Of a DNA stretch of 64,000 nt, positions 40,246-49,526 are shown piece by piece; position 1 is the stretch's first letter, and each line of letters opens with the position of its first letter. The notes below the pieces were generated by a model that did no database searches, had not been told where the DNA came from, and was given only the letters and a program-made list of their open reading frames with translations. The stretch is taken from positions 43,970,311 to 44,034,310 of the forward strand of contig OX328106.1 in NCBI GenBank assembly GCA_946811185.2, in the 5' to 3' direction. Made by a program: the position numbers and the translations under genes. Source of the DNA: Hippopus hippopus. Its lineage: Eukaryota > Mollusca > Bivalvia > Cardiida > Cardiidae.

Positions 40246-41097
40246 TCACTCAGTATGTTTTTTCTTTTTCTTTGAGATGTCAGATTCACATTTGTTTTTA
40301 CGTTTTCTTTTCCTATCGTTGGTTTTTAATTCCACATCTGGACAGATTTTATCCTCATGTTTTGTTGATTTGTAAAAGAAATAGTTCTTTGTCACTCGTT
40401 TTTTCTTCTTTTCGATGTTTTGCTGTTTTTCCTTTCCGTACGAACAACCCGGTTCTGCAGAAAATTCGTTTTTTAGATCCAAAGTTTGTTGTTTTCTTAG
40501 ATTATCGTTTGTAGATATTTTTTTCTCTGTCTGTTCTGTTATTTTGCAGATTTCTGAATCGCTGTTAGCCGCTGTATCGCTCTGCATGTCTACGATCTGA
40601 GTTACAATCGATGAGGATGTAGCTTGTGGTGAACTTTTTTTCCATGTATTTTCACTGCAGAATGAATTTAGTGTGCCGACGAATTTTATATCTTTGAGAC
40701 AATCAACGTTGTAAAACGATGGTAAAATCTCAATGTCGTGACTGTGTGGATTCACGTAGACAAAAACAATTGTACCTAGCTGATTTTCTTTTTCTGCACA
40801 TTCTTTGGTCCAATGTCCTGCTTCGTTGCATGTGAAACAAATATTTGTTCTCACACCATTCACACCATATCGTTTGTCAATCATCGCTTGATCCAAAACT
40901 CTGTAACTGGTAGTACGGTAAACATCTTTTTCTTCTAAATGTTGCTGGGATAAAAATGATCCCACATAGTTTCCGATATGTTTAACATTATACTTTGATG
41001 GTATATTGCTGATCTCATAATCGTGGGTGTATGGATTAACATACAGATACACCCTCTTTCTAAGTGGTGATGTATTTTGCAGCTTTAACTCACTCAT
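40246..41097 (-). CDS. CCHC zinc-knuckle protein with duplicated domain
   Basis: This 283-residue protein has a retroviral-type zinc knuckle CFTCNEAGHWTKEC (C-x2-C-x4-H-x4-C) near residue 87. It is flanked on each side by a homologous block: VYLYVNPYTHDYEI...YNVKHIGNYVGS before it and VFVYVNPHSHDIEI...YNVDCLKDIKFVGT after it. The C-terminal third is low complexity, with basic clusters (KKKKRV, KRKRKNK) that could be nuclear signals. The start is the ATG at 41097. Nucleic-acid binding is a fair inference. The duplicated domain is unknown to me. Confidence 0.78.
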   Translation of the reverse strand: MSELKLQNTSPLRKRVYLYVNPYTHDYEISNIPSKYNVKHIGNYVGSFLSQQHLEEKDVYRTTSYRVLDQAMIDKRYGVNGVRTNICFTCNEAGHWTKECAEKENQLGTIVFVYVNPHSHDIEILPSFYNVDCLKDIKFVGTLNSFCSENTWKKSSPQATSSSIVTQIVDMQSDTAANSDSEICKITEQTEKKISTNDNLRKQQTLDLKNEFSAEPGCSYGKEKQQNIEKKKKRVTKNYFFYKSTKHEDKICPDVELKTNDRKRKRKNKCESDISKKKKKHTE

Positions 41098-41255
41098 ATT
41101 TTTTTTATCAGCTGTACTGACTGAGATCGAGTAGGAGAATGAATAGATTTTCACAACTAACGGCTTATTTATACACTGTTACAACGGAGAGGGTATATAA
41201 ATTGCTAGTTTTTTCTCACTTCTGCATTATTGTCTTTTCACTCAGAGCTAAAACG
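41098..41255. promoter_or_regulatory. Divergent promoter between zinc-knuckle and polymerase genes
   Basis: TATATAA at 41194-41200 points right to the polymerase start at 41256. A TATAAATA on the minus strand at about 41166-41173 points left. It shows none of the CRE module of the cassette promoters. Confidence 0.65.
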
Positions 41256-44205
41256 ATGGGTAAAAGAAAAAGAATAATAACCTATTCAGACAGTGAAAGT
41301 GACGATGAGGTGTTTCCACCAACAAAAAAGAAAAAAAACTAGACCTTTGAAAGAAGAAAGTGACGATGAGGTGTTTCCACCAATAAAAAAGAAAAAAACT
41401 AAACCGTTGAAAGAAGAAAGTGACGATGAGGTGTTTCCACCAACAAAAAAGAAAAAAACTAGACCTTTGAAAGAAGAAAGTGACGATGAGGTGTTTCCAC
41501 CAATAAAAAAGAAAAAAACTAAACCGTTGAAAGAAGAAAGTGACCATGAGGTGATTCCACCAATAAAAAAGAAAAAAACTAAACCGTTGAAAGAAGAAAA
41601 TGATAGCGACGATGAAAGTACCAACTCTAACTTAGACATGAAAAGTCTATATGATTTAACAGAAAAGGGTAATAAGAAGTCAAGAAAATTTAAAACAGAA
41701 TCACATGTGCTGATGCTGAGTTTTAAGAAATTTGAAGAATTATCACCTCAGAGACTCCTTGGATTATTTGACGATGTTACCCGTGAAATCATTCGAAAGT
41801 TAAATGCCAGCCCGACGGATATGATTAGGATTACCATCAATCATCCTTCGTTGGAAATAGGAATCCATATTCCTTTTTTAGCTGCAGACCAGTTACAAGG
41901 TGAAACTATGCTGAATGAAATTGAACGAGTTTTACAATCGAATACAGATTTCGTCTTGAACGATGGATTCATGACATTTGACATCACACATACAATACCA
42001 CCAACTGGTAGCGGAAAACCAAAATATAGATCGTCAGAATTAGATTCAAAGTTTTTTGCCCAGAAGAAAAAATCCATTATTCAAATTGACAATCATGACC
42101 AACTATGTTTTGCAAGAGCCGTTGTTGTGGGAATTTGCTACAGTGAACGTGAAAACACCAAAGTATGGAAAAGAAAATGGGATCGTATTTGTCGTTCAAA
42201 CCGCCCTCTTCAAAAGACTGAAGCTGAGAAATTGTTACATGAAACTGGAGTTTCACCAACACAACCTATAGGAATTGACGAATACAAAAAAATTCAAGCA
42301 TTCTTCTATGAAAAAGGCTATGTCATTAAAGTTCACCAGCAGCATTCAAAAGTGGAAAAAATATTTAAACATCCAGAAGTGAAAACCAATAGTAAGATCA
42401 TACATTTGTACTTTCATCAAAACCATTACGACTACATTAAATCTATCAAAGGTTTTCTTAGTTGTGGATATTATTGTGAGTTCTGTGATGTGGGTTACAC
42501 TCAGCGGGAAGGTCATGCTTGTTCAAATATCTGTAAAGGTTGTTATCGCGAAGGAAAATGTCCATCAGAATCAAAAGAATATGTTTGCAGTGTTTGCAGT
42601 AGACGATTTTTTAGTGCTGAATGCTTTGAAAATCACAGAAATGTTCAAGGTAAAGAAAAGAAATCCATTTGTGAATTAGTGAAACTCTGTTCGAAATGCG
42701 GTGCACAATATCATATCAGAAAGAAAAATCATGTTTGCAATGGAAAGAAAAGATGTCATATCTGTAAGAGAATTGTTAACTTTTCTCATCAATGCTATAT
42801 TCAACCTTACCAAAGTAAGTTGAACCATGACAGCGATGACGAGACGAGTTCTTCTGTAGTCAAAAAACCACAGTTTATTTTCTTTGATTTTGAATGCAAA
42901 CAAGACACAGGTGTACATATCCCAAATTATTGTATCGCACACAGAGCGTGTGATGAATGTATCGATAAATCACTTGATTTTCATTGTTCTACATGCAGTG
43001 AATTTGAAGAGGGTAGGGAAGTTATTTTTCAAGGTGAAAAAACTTTGAGTCAATTTTGCAACTGGCTCTTTTCAAAACATCATAAAGGGGTTACGGCTAT
43101 TGCCCATAATTTCAAAGGCTATGACGGGCAGTTCATTCTTGACTATATTGTCAAAGTTGGGTTAAAACTTCCAAAATTGATCATGAATGGAAACAATATT
43201 ATGAAGTTAGAACTGAACGGTGTACGTCTGATCGATTCTTTCAATTTCATGAGTTTTGGTTTGGCAAAATTTCCATCCACCTTTGGCCTTCAAGAAATGA
43301 AAAAAGGTTACTTTCCTCACTGGGCGAATACAGATGAATTTTGGAGTTACATCGGACCCTACTTGGATATGTCTTATTACAAACCCGACTCAATGTCTGA
43401 AGAGGCTAGGTCGAAATTTATAGTTTGGTATAATGACAAAGTTCGAAATGGTGAGGAATTCAATTTTCAGAAGGAGATGGAAATGTACTGTAGGTCAGAC
43501 GTTGATATCCTCAGACGAGGGTGTGCTGAATTCAGAAAGCTGTTTATCGAACAGGGCGGTATTTGTCCATTTTTAGAGGCGATTACCATCGCAGATGCCT
43601 GTAACAAAGTGTGGCGAAGCAAATATTTACCAGAAAATCAAATAGCTATCATTTCAAGTAAAGACTCATCCAGACGTCGCTTTTCTATGAAAGCGATACG
43701 ATGGGTTCAAAGCATTGCTCAGGAAAAAGGTATTAATATTCAGCATGCAAAAAATGGTGGTGAAGCTCAAATCGGGAAATATAGTGTAGATGGTTTTCAC
43801 CATCAATCAAACACTGTTTATGAATTTCTTGGGGATTTGTATCATGGTTGTCCTGTATGCTATACAGATCGAAATCAGATCAATCCTATTAATGGAAAAC
43901 CCATGTCTGAATTGTACGAACGTACTTTTGAACGTATAGCAGATATCGAAGACATGGGATATAATGTAGTGTACATTTGGGAACACGAATTTGATGCTAA
44001 GATGAAGGATAAAGAGTACAAAAAACACATTGAAAAGTTATATCCACATTTGGACCCTATCGATCCGAGGGATGGTTTGTCCGGGGGAAGATGTAATGCA
44101 ATAAAAATTGGATATGATGTTGATGAAAAAACCAAAAAGGAAATCAAGTACATCGATATCTGTTCTCTATACCTTATGTTTGTAAACACAAATCCTACCC
44201 TGTAG
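41256..44205 (+). CDS. Protein-primed DNA polymerase B (second type), N-terminal part
   Basis: The ATG at 41256 opens a short frame (MGKRKRIITYSDSES) that leaves the polymerase frame inside the first 60-bp repeat, because its A-run has 8 A where later repeats have 7. The main frame runs from about 41293. After six ESDDEVFPPxKKKK repeats come a Cys/His-rich region (about 42460-42800, for example CEFC, CSVC, CSKC, CHIC), ExoI FFDFECKQD, ExoII NFKGYDGQF and ExoIII YCRSDVDIL. A Vsr-like nuclease domain follows at 43690-43990 (GGEAQIGKYSVDGF, YEFLGDLYHGC). The frame ends within motif A (DICSLY). Confidence 0.92.
41285..41610 (+). repeat. Coding 60-bp tandem repeat
   Basis: Six units encode ESDDEVFPPTKKKKTRPLKE with alternating variants. 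Acidic and lysine runs alternate, suggesting a disordered, nucleic-acid-facing N-terminus. The minus strand shows false open frames of Phe-rich sequence. Confidence 0.92.
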
Positions 44206-45425
44206 GTCAGCCAGAAATTTTGTCTGCTGAGAATATTGATATGAACAATATTCGCCAATATGAGGGATTAATCAAATGCAAAGTTTTACCTCCATCTGAT
44301 TTGTTTCACCCCGTTCTTCCAGTTCACTGTAACAACAAAATGATGTTTCCCCTCTGTATGAAATGTGCAGAAGAAAGCTCAAACATTTGTAGACATGGTA
44401 AAGAAGAGAGGGCTTTGGTCGGAACTTGGGTTACTTTTGAATTATTCAAGGCTCTTGACTGCGGTTATCGATTATTGCAAGTGTATGAAATTTGGCATTT
44501 CAATTCTGTGTCAGATCAGTTCTTTAAACATTATGTGGACAATTTCTTGAAAATTAAGCAAGAAGCCAGTGGTTATCCAGATTGCTGTCAATCAGACTCA
44601 GAAAAAGATCAGTTCGTTTGTGAATATGAGAAGGCAGAAGGTGTTCGTCTTGATCCAAGTTGTATTCAAAGAAATCCTGGGAGAAGATCATTTGCTAAGA
44701 TTATGTTGAACTGTCTTTGGGGAAAATTAGCTCAGCGTGAAAAAATGATCCAGACGGAATACATCAGTGATCCGTCTAAATATTTTGAATTAGTCACCAA
44801 CCCCAATTTCATTGTAAAGCATGTAGAAATCTTTGATGAGAACTGTTCATTCATCTTGGTTAACTATGAATCGAAGCTGGAACATATTGACACCCATGCT
44901 ACAGCCAATGTGATAGTAGGTTCTTACGTAACAGCTTATGCAAGGTTGGAATTGTACAGTGTTCTTGAAAAGTTAAAAGATAGAGTTCTGTATTTCGATA
45001 CAGATAGTTGTATGTACATTCACGACCCCGAATTATGGAATCCCCCTATTATTAACAGCCGGTTAGGAAAATGGACTGATGAAGAGCCTGCTTGTAAAAT
45101 TACTCAATTCAGAGGACTTGGACCTAAGAATTATGCTTACAAAATGAAAACAAAAGATGGAAAAGAGATAAGCAAATGTAAAGTAAAGGGGATTACTCTG
45201 GATTACAATACAAAACAGGTGGTAAATTTCGATACATATTCGAAATGTGCTTTGGATCGTACAGTAGAAATCAAAATTCAGTATGATTGTAAAATTAAAA
45301 GACACAGAGATAGAACGGTTACCAGTGAACCACAAACAAAAACGTTTCGTTCTGTATACACCAAGAGAGTCATTGTAAATGGTACTGATACTGTACCCTA
45401 TGGTTATAAAAGCTTGAGAAAATAA
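44175..45425 (+). CDS. Protein-primed DNA polymerase B (second type), C-terminal part
   Basis: This is the continuation in another frame, equal to loss of one base at about 44172-44175 inside motif A. It contains motif B KIMLNCLWGK, motif C YFDTDSCMY and the thumb-side FRGLGPKNYAYK typical of Polinton and mitochondrial-plasmid polymerases. The first ATG (44240) comes after motif A, so independent translation would give no active enzyme. Catalytic residues of motifs B and C are kept. It is distinct from the polymerase of element 1, which lacks the Vsr-like domain. Confidence 0.92.
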   Translation, partial: YVCKHKSYPVGQPEILSAENIDMNNIRQYEGLIKCKVLPPSDLFHPVLPVHCNNKMMFPLCMKCAEESSNICRHGKEERALVGTWVTFELFKALDCGYRLLQVYEIWHFNSVSDQFFKHYVDNFLKIKQEASGYPDCCQSDSEKDQFVCEYEKAEGVRLDPSCIQRNPGRRSFAKIMLNCLWGKLAQREKMIQTEYISDPSKYFELVTNPNFIVKHVEIFDENCSFILVNYESKLEHIDTHATANVIVGSYVTAYARLELYSVLEKLKDRVLYFDTDSCMYIHDPELWNPPIINSRLGKWTDEEPACKITQFRGLGPKNYAYKMKTKDGKEISKCKVKGITLDYNTKQVVNFDTYSKCALDRTVEIKIQYDCKIKRHRDRTVTSEPQTKTFRSVYTKRVIVNGTDTVPYGYKSLRK

Positions 45426-45507
45426 TTTCATATCACATTGTTGTGTACCAATCACTCAAAGTAAGTCGGGGGAAAAATATTAGCAGTTGATCAAAAAAAT
45501 AACAATC

Positions 45508-46164
45508 ATGTTGCCGTTACCAATAGAACTACGTGAAAAAATTTATGGAGAATTTGTTCGACAGCATACGCTTGATGAACAAACACAGCTTAACATTAAA
45601 TTTTTCTGTGTGAAAATGTGGATCAAAAAAATGTTTAAATGGGTTGCAAAAGGAGAAAAGTCCTACAAAGTGTATGCTATATTCAACTTTATTGCGATGA
45701 TGGTGGACGATTCGGGGATGGATCTCGTTCTCAAGACTTATTTAGCAGATAGCTGTATGAAAGACAATGTTATTAGTAAACTGTTTAGATCCACAAGTCG
45801 ATGGACATTTTTTATCATAGGCCCAACAGAAGAAAGTTTTCTTAACGTTGTGAAAATGAAATCAGTTCTATTTAACTTTTACTTACGCTACAAAAAAGGA
45901 TCTGTTCATGATTCCTACGGAGAAACAGTGGAAACCATGTCAGGATATATTCTATTTGATAGAGATGTTACAGAAGAAGTAGTGAATTCAGCTCTTTCAA
46001 CAAAAGACGCTTATAGACATGTTGCTCCATTCATAGGACTACGAGATTTCAACGATATGGACAGTGAGTATACAATGTTTTTGGGGTATGACCAATTGCA
46101 TAAAGACATTACGGAATATGAAAACAAACGTGAAACTCGTGGTGTTTGCGAATTTGCATTATAA
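45508..46164 (+). CDS. Unknown protein with F-box-like N-terminus
   Basis: This 218-residue protein begins MLPLPIELREKIYGEFVRQH, which looks like an F-box core (LPxELxxxI). A mixed helical domain with many aromatic residues and no clear motif follows. If it is a real F-box it could recruit a host SCF ubiquitin ligase; that is speculative. The start is the ATG at 45508. AATAAA occurs downstream at about 46207 and 46553. Confidence 0.7.
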   Translation: MLPLPIELREKIYGEFVRQHTLDEQTQLNIKFFCVKMWIKKMFKWVAKGEKSYKVYAIFNFIAMMVDDSGMDLVLKTYLADSCMKDNVISKLFRSTSRWTFFIIGPTEESFLNVVKMKSVLFNFYLRYKKGSVHDSYGETVETMSGYILFDRDVTEEVVNSALSTKDAYRHVAPFIGLRDFNDMDSEYTMFLGYDQLHKDITEYENKRETRGVCEFAL

Positions 46165-46560
46165 AAAATTTGTTATATACTGTTTTTTTGCGAATAATTC
46201 ATTGTAAATAAATCATTGCGAAAAATAATTCATTGTGATTAATTCATTGCGATCAAATCGTTGTGAATAATTCATTGTGAAAAAATATTTCAGTGCGATT
46301 TTTTCATTGGTAAGAAAATGTTTTTTCATTGTCAAGAAATTTTTTATGATGCATTGCAAAAAAATGTTTGCTTGTGATTTTTTTCATTGTTAAGAAAATG
46401 TTTTTTTCATTGTCAAGAAATTTTTTTATGATGCATTGCAAAAAATGTTTGCTTGTGATTTTTTTTCATTGTCAAGAAATTTTTTTCATTGTCAAGAAAT
46501 TTTTTTATGATGCATTGCAAAAAAATGTTTCAATGTTTAGTTCTGTTCAGTAAATAAAAG
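46165..46560. repeat. AT-rich tandem array, right inner TIR
   Basis: Inverse complement of 38300-38690: ATTCATTGTGA units followed by TTTTTCATTGTCAAGAAATT and ATGATGCATTGCAAAAAAAT units. AATAAA signals at 46553 and 46564 fall at its end. Confidence 0.85.
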
Positions 46561-46849
46561 TTCAATAAATAAAAGTTCAAAAAACAATAGAGTTCTTCAT
46601 TCTGTTTTTTCCCCAAAAGACTTTGTTCTGTCTACATTTTTCCCATACAACGTCTCATAACTGTTAGTTAAACTCTAGTTTTTCTAACCCGAACAAGAAA
46701 ATGTAACAAACCCATGGATTGGGCAACAATAAAATCCCCAGAACAAGAAAAAATGTAACAAACCCACGGGTTGGTCAAAAAATAAAACATTTAGTATTAG
46801 AAATAAAACGCTGATTCTGATTGGATAACATTAATTTGGAGCCAAAACA

Positions 46850-47027
46850 GTATGAAACGTATCATGGAAAAATGTATGTGCTTTCTGCCAGGTCCGAGCT
46901 CTTTAAAAAATTTCAATCCTCTGTAAACGTATAAAACCCGCGTTATTTTTCACACATTCACCATTTCTTTGACTCTCAGCTAACGATCACTTCGAAAGCA
47001 GTGTCAATATTCGGAAGCAATATCAAT
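46850..47027 (+). promoter_or_regulatory. Cassette promoter P3 (variant)
   Basis: A divergent copy whose TATAAAA lies at 46930-46936 (GTAAACGTATAAAACCCGCG). From CCAGGTCCGAGCTC onward it matches promoter P6 and leader of the coiled-coil gene rather than the CRE type. Confidence 0.7.
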
Positions 47028-47294
47028 ATGGAAGAGGTAAATCATCAACTACGTGAGGCTCTCCAAGAGTATCTAAATGCCGGACAGCAGTTATTGCAAC
47101 TAACCACTCATCTCGTAGGAGAGGAGGAACAAAACCAGCTGCGACGTATAACACAACCATACAAAGATCTCGGCGAAAGATTAGTTCAGCTATTATTAAA
47201 GACAACACCGGATATCATCTTGGTTGATATCGAGTTCGGGAGGAAGATTACAGCATGCCCCATTTGCCAAGCGAATTTCGGGTGTTGCCATTAG
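47028..47294 (+). CDS. Small helical protein with C-terminal CPIC motif
   Basis: This 88-residue protein counts from the ATG at 47028. The N-terminal 55 residues are helical and leucine/glutamine-rich (EEVNHQLREALQEYLNAGQQ), and the end is ACPICQANFGCCH. The terminal CPxC...C pattern recalls the SCPACRKVGGCA of the other arm gene, though the rest is unrelated. It is present only in the expanded right arm. Function unknown. Confidence 0.72.
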   Translation: MEEVNHQLREALQEYLNAGQQLLQLTTHLVGEEEQNQLRRITQPYKDLGERLVQLLLKTTPDIILVDIEFGRKITACPICQANFGCCH

Positions 47295-47329
47295 AACTGG
47301 AAAAAACACAACCTCCAAAAAAACAAAAC

Positions 47330-47345
47330 AGCCCTTTTCAGGGCT
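47330..47345 (+). terminator. Histone-type 3' stem-loop
   Basis: AGCCCTTTTCAGGGCT lies 36 nt after the stop of the 47028 gene, followed by ATCCA and CGAAAG. Confidence 0.85.
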
Positions 47346-47644
47346 ATCCATCTACCACGAAAGTTCTATCATTCTTCAAATTGTCATTTCTTCAAATTGT
47401 CAAACTTCTTTCTTTTAGAAGAGTTACACTGCAAAGATTCACAATAAAAAAAAGTCATAGGTTAGTTAAACTCTAGTTTTTTCTAACCCGAACAAGAAAA
47501 TGTAACAAAACCCATGGATTGGTCAACAATAAAATCCCCGAACAAGAAAATGTAACAAACCCACGGGTTGGTCAACAATAAAACATTTAGTATTAGAAAT
47601 AAAACGCTGATTCTGATTGGCTAACATTAATTTTTGGAGCCAAA

Positions 47645-47771
47645 AAACAGCATGAAACGCCGACGCGGGAAAAAACATAGGAGAAAATGACGTCATGGGT
47701 CAACTAGTTCAATCCGTCTGAAAAGCTATAAATCTCGGCGATTTATTTTCCATGCATTTCATTTTTTCACA
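47645..47771 (+). promoter_or_regulatory. Cassette promoter P4
   Basis: GCCGACGCGGGAAAAAACAT, TGACGTCA at 47688-47695, GGTCAACTAGTTCAATCCGT and TATAAA at 47727-47732, about 40 bp before the ATG. Confidence 0.82.
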
Positions 47772-48086
47772 ATGGCTTCAAGACAATCACCAGTCGTCAC
47801 TTGGATGGATACTGAGCGAAAGTTAATAAGAGCAAGGAGACAAATCGTCTTACTTAAACAACGCCGAGCTGGAGTGAGAAGACGATACGAGAGGGCTGAG
47901 CTTGCTAATAACAGGGTGTTCTGTTATAACCTTCGGATGAAGGAACTCATTATTGAGGGCATGCTTGAGATGTATTTTCAGTATGTTATTTTAAAAACTG
48001 AGCAGGTGACCCGTCTTTTCCGTGCGCAAATCGCCACTGAAAGGAGTGAGTCAGACAGCGAATCGACTGATGCTGATACTGAATAA
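47772..48086 (+). CDS. Small basic helical protein with acidic tail
   Basis: This 104-residue protein has a basic, arginine-rich helical N-terminal two-thirds (RKLIRARRQIVLLKQRRAGV) and an acidic Ser/Glu/Asp tail (TERSESDSESTDADTE) that could be phosphorylated. No cysteine motif is visible apart from one Cys. Presence only in the right arm marks it as part of the cassette expansion. The stop codon overlaps an AATAAA, but the stem-loop 33 nt later is the better 3' signal. Confidence 0.72.
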   Translation: MASRQSPVVTWMDTERKLIRARRQIVLLKQRRAGVRRRYERAELANNRVFCYNLRMKELIIEGMLEMYFQYVILKTEQVTRLFRAQIATERSESDSESTDADTE

Positions 48087-48118
48087 ACATTTTCAAAAAA
48101 ATCAGCTCTTCTCAAAAC

Positions 48119-48134
48119 AGCCCTTTTCAGGGCT
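48119..48134 (+). terminator. Histone-type 3' stem-loop
   Basis: AGCCCTTTTCAGGGCT followed by AACCATC lies 33 nt after the 47772 gene. CGAAAGTTCTATCTTTC follows. Confidence 0.87.
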
Positions 48135-48239
48135 AACCATCTACCACGAAAGTTCTATCTTTCTTCAAATTGTCATTTCTTCAAATTGTCAAACTTCTTT
48201 CTTTTAGAAGAGTTACACTCCAAAGACTCACACTCCAGA

Positions 48240-48660
48240 GAGTTACACTCCAAAGAGTAAAAAATCATTCATAGATGCAGAAAAAAGACTAAGCCCAACT
48301 CAATGTCCAGACAATTAGAAAAGAAAATTCATTCATAGAATAAAAAAGCTAAGTCCAACCCAGTGCTCAGTCTTTTAGAGAGAAAAAATCATTCATAGAT
48401 GTAAAAAAGACTAAGTCCAACTCAATGATCAGACAATTAGAAAGAAAAAAATCATTCATAGATGTAAAAAAAGACTAAGTTCAACTCAGTGCTCAGACAA
48501 TTAGAAATCATTTATAGGGTAAAAAAGTCTAAGTTCAACTCAGTGCTCAGACAATTAGAAATCATTTATAGTGCAAAAAAAAATCTAAGTTCAACTCATC
48601 GATATAGGGACAAATTCCATTTTAGAGAGAAAAAATCATTCATAGGATGAAAAAAACTAA
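48240..48660. repeat. Extra 60-bp tandem repeat block in the right arm
   Basis: About seven units of the TIR repeat (AAATCATTCATAG, AGTCCAACTCA) lie between two cassettes. The left arm has only the outer array, so this block came with the cassette duplication. Confidence 0.85.
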
Positions 48661-48753
48661 AAAGTGATCCATTACACATATAAAACACTAAACTCTTGAT
48701 TATTTTTCTCATTCACCATTAACTTTTTGTAAAACCTGAGCCAGTATCGCACA

Positions 48754-48894
48754 ATGTTTGGATTAACATTTTTTCTCTTATTGCTCTTCTGGTTAGAAGA
48801 AAGAGAACGTTTCAGATATATCAGACATGAAATTGAACATCTGATGCAAATGCTAGATAAAATGGAATCAATCAAAAGAAAGAGAGGGGGATAA
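48754..48894 (+). CDS. Mini membrane protein
   Basis: This 46-residue ORF begins with a single hydrophobic helix (MFGLTFFLLLLFWLEE) followed by a charged amphipathic helix (EHLMQMLDKMESIKRKRG). The layout is a type of small single-pass membrane protein. A TATAAAA at about 48680 and a degenerate stem-loop 27 nt after the stop frame it as another cassette, which supports it being real despite its size. Confidence 0.6.
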   Translation: MFGLTFFLLLLFWLEERERFRYIRHEIEHLMQMLDKMESIKRKRGG

Positions 48895-48920
48895 AAAAGT
48901 GCATTCTGTAAAAAAAAACC

Positions 48921-48936
48921 AACTCTTTTCAGGGCT
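48921..48936 (+). terminator. Degenerate histone-type stem-loop
   Basis: AACTCTTTTCAGGGCT keeps the loop and most of the stem but has one mismatch and one G-U pair. It lies 27 nt after the mini membrane gene. Confidence 0.6.
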
Positions 48937-49134
48937 AGCTATCTTAAATAAACATCTTTCTTTTCATTTTGTCAGAAGACTCATAATCAAAAAAGTCATA
49001 GGTTAGTTAAACTCTAGTTTTTTCTAACCCGAACAAGAAAATGTAACAAACCCACGGGTTGGTCAACAATAAAACATTTAGTATTAGAAATAAAACGTTG
49101 GTTCTGATTGGATAACATTAATTTGGAGTCAAAA

Positions 49135-49269
49135 CAGCATGAAACGCCGACGCGGGAAAAACATAGGAGAAAATGACGTCATGGGTCAACTAGTTCAATC
49201 CGTCTGAAAACCTATAAAACCCAGCGTCATTTCCCGCACATCGTTCATTCTCTTCGACTTGTAGACAAT
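49135..49269 (+). promoter_or_regulatory. Cassette promoter P5
   Basis: Inverse complement of P1: GCCGACGCGGGAAAAACATA, TGACGTCA at 49174-49181, TATAAAA at 49213-49219. The start ATG at 49270 is about 50 bp further. Confidence 0.82.
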
Positions 49270-49506
49270 ATGGAGTGTGCTTTAAGAGATATGAGCTTTA
49301 GCGAGCTTGCGCAGCTATCATCCAGAAAAAAGATGGACGACAAGAAGAAGAAGGAGTTCGTAGTGGCTTCTACCGAAGATTGGAACGAAGACGCTGAGCC
49401 TTCGTTCTCTTTGGACTTTGGACTGGATGAACGGGAGTTGAAGAGGCTAAAGAGGCGGGCTGCGAGTAGCTGTCCAGCCTGCAGAAAGGTTGGAGGTTGT
49501 GCTTAA
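49270..49506 (+). CDS. Small protein with C-terminal CPAC motif, right-arm copy
   Basis: This 78-residue protein starts MECALRDMSFSELAQLSS. It is the twin of the left-arm gene at 37620-37835 with an intact first ATG and a Gln-to-Arg difference. The middle is acidic with several serines and the end basic with SCPACRKVGGCA. It is the only gene present in both arms. A shared C-terminal CPxC...C pattern with the 47028 gene hints at a common binding partner. Confidence 0.77.
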   Translation: MECALRDMSFSELAQLSSRKKMDDKKKKEFVVASTEDWNEDAEPSFSLDFGLDERELKRLKRRAASSCPACRKVGGCA

Positions 49507-49526
49507 AAACACAACCTCCAAAACCA

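Noticed and set aside
41248..41639. Phe-rich open frames opposite the polymerase start
   Set aside because: They are the antisense of the lysine/acidic coding repeats and have no independent features.
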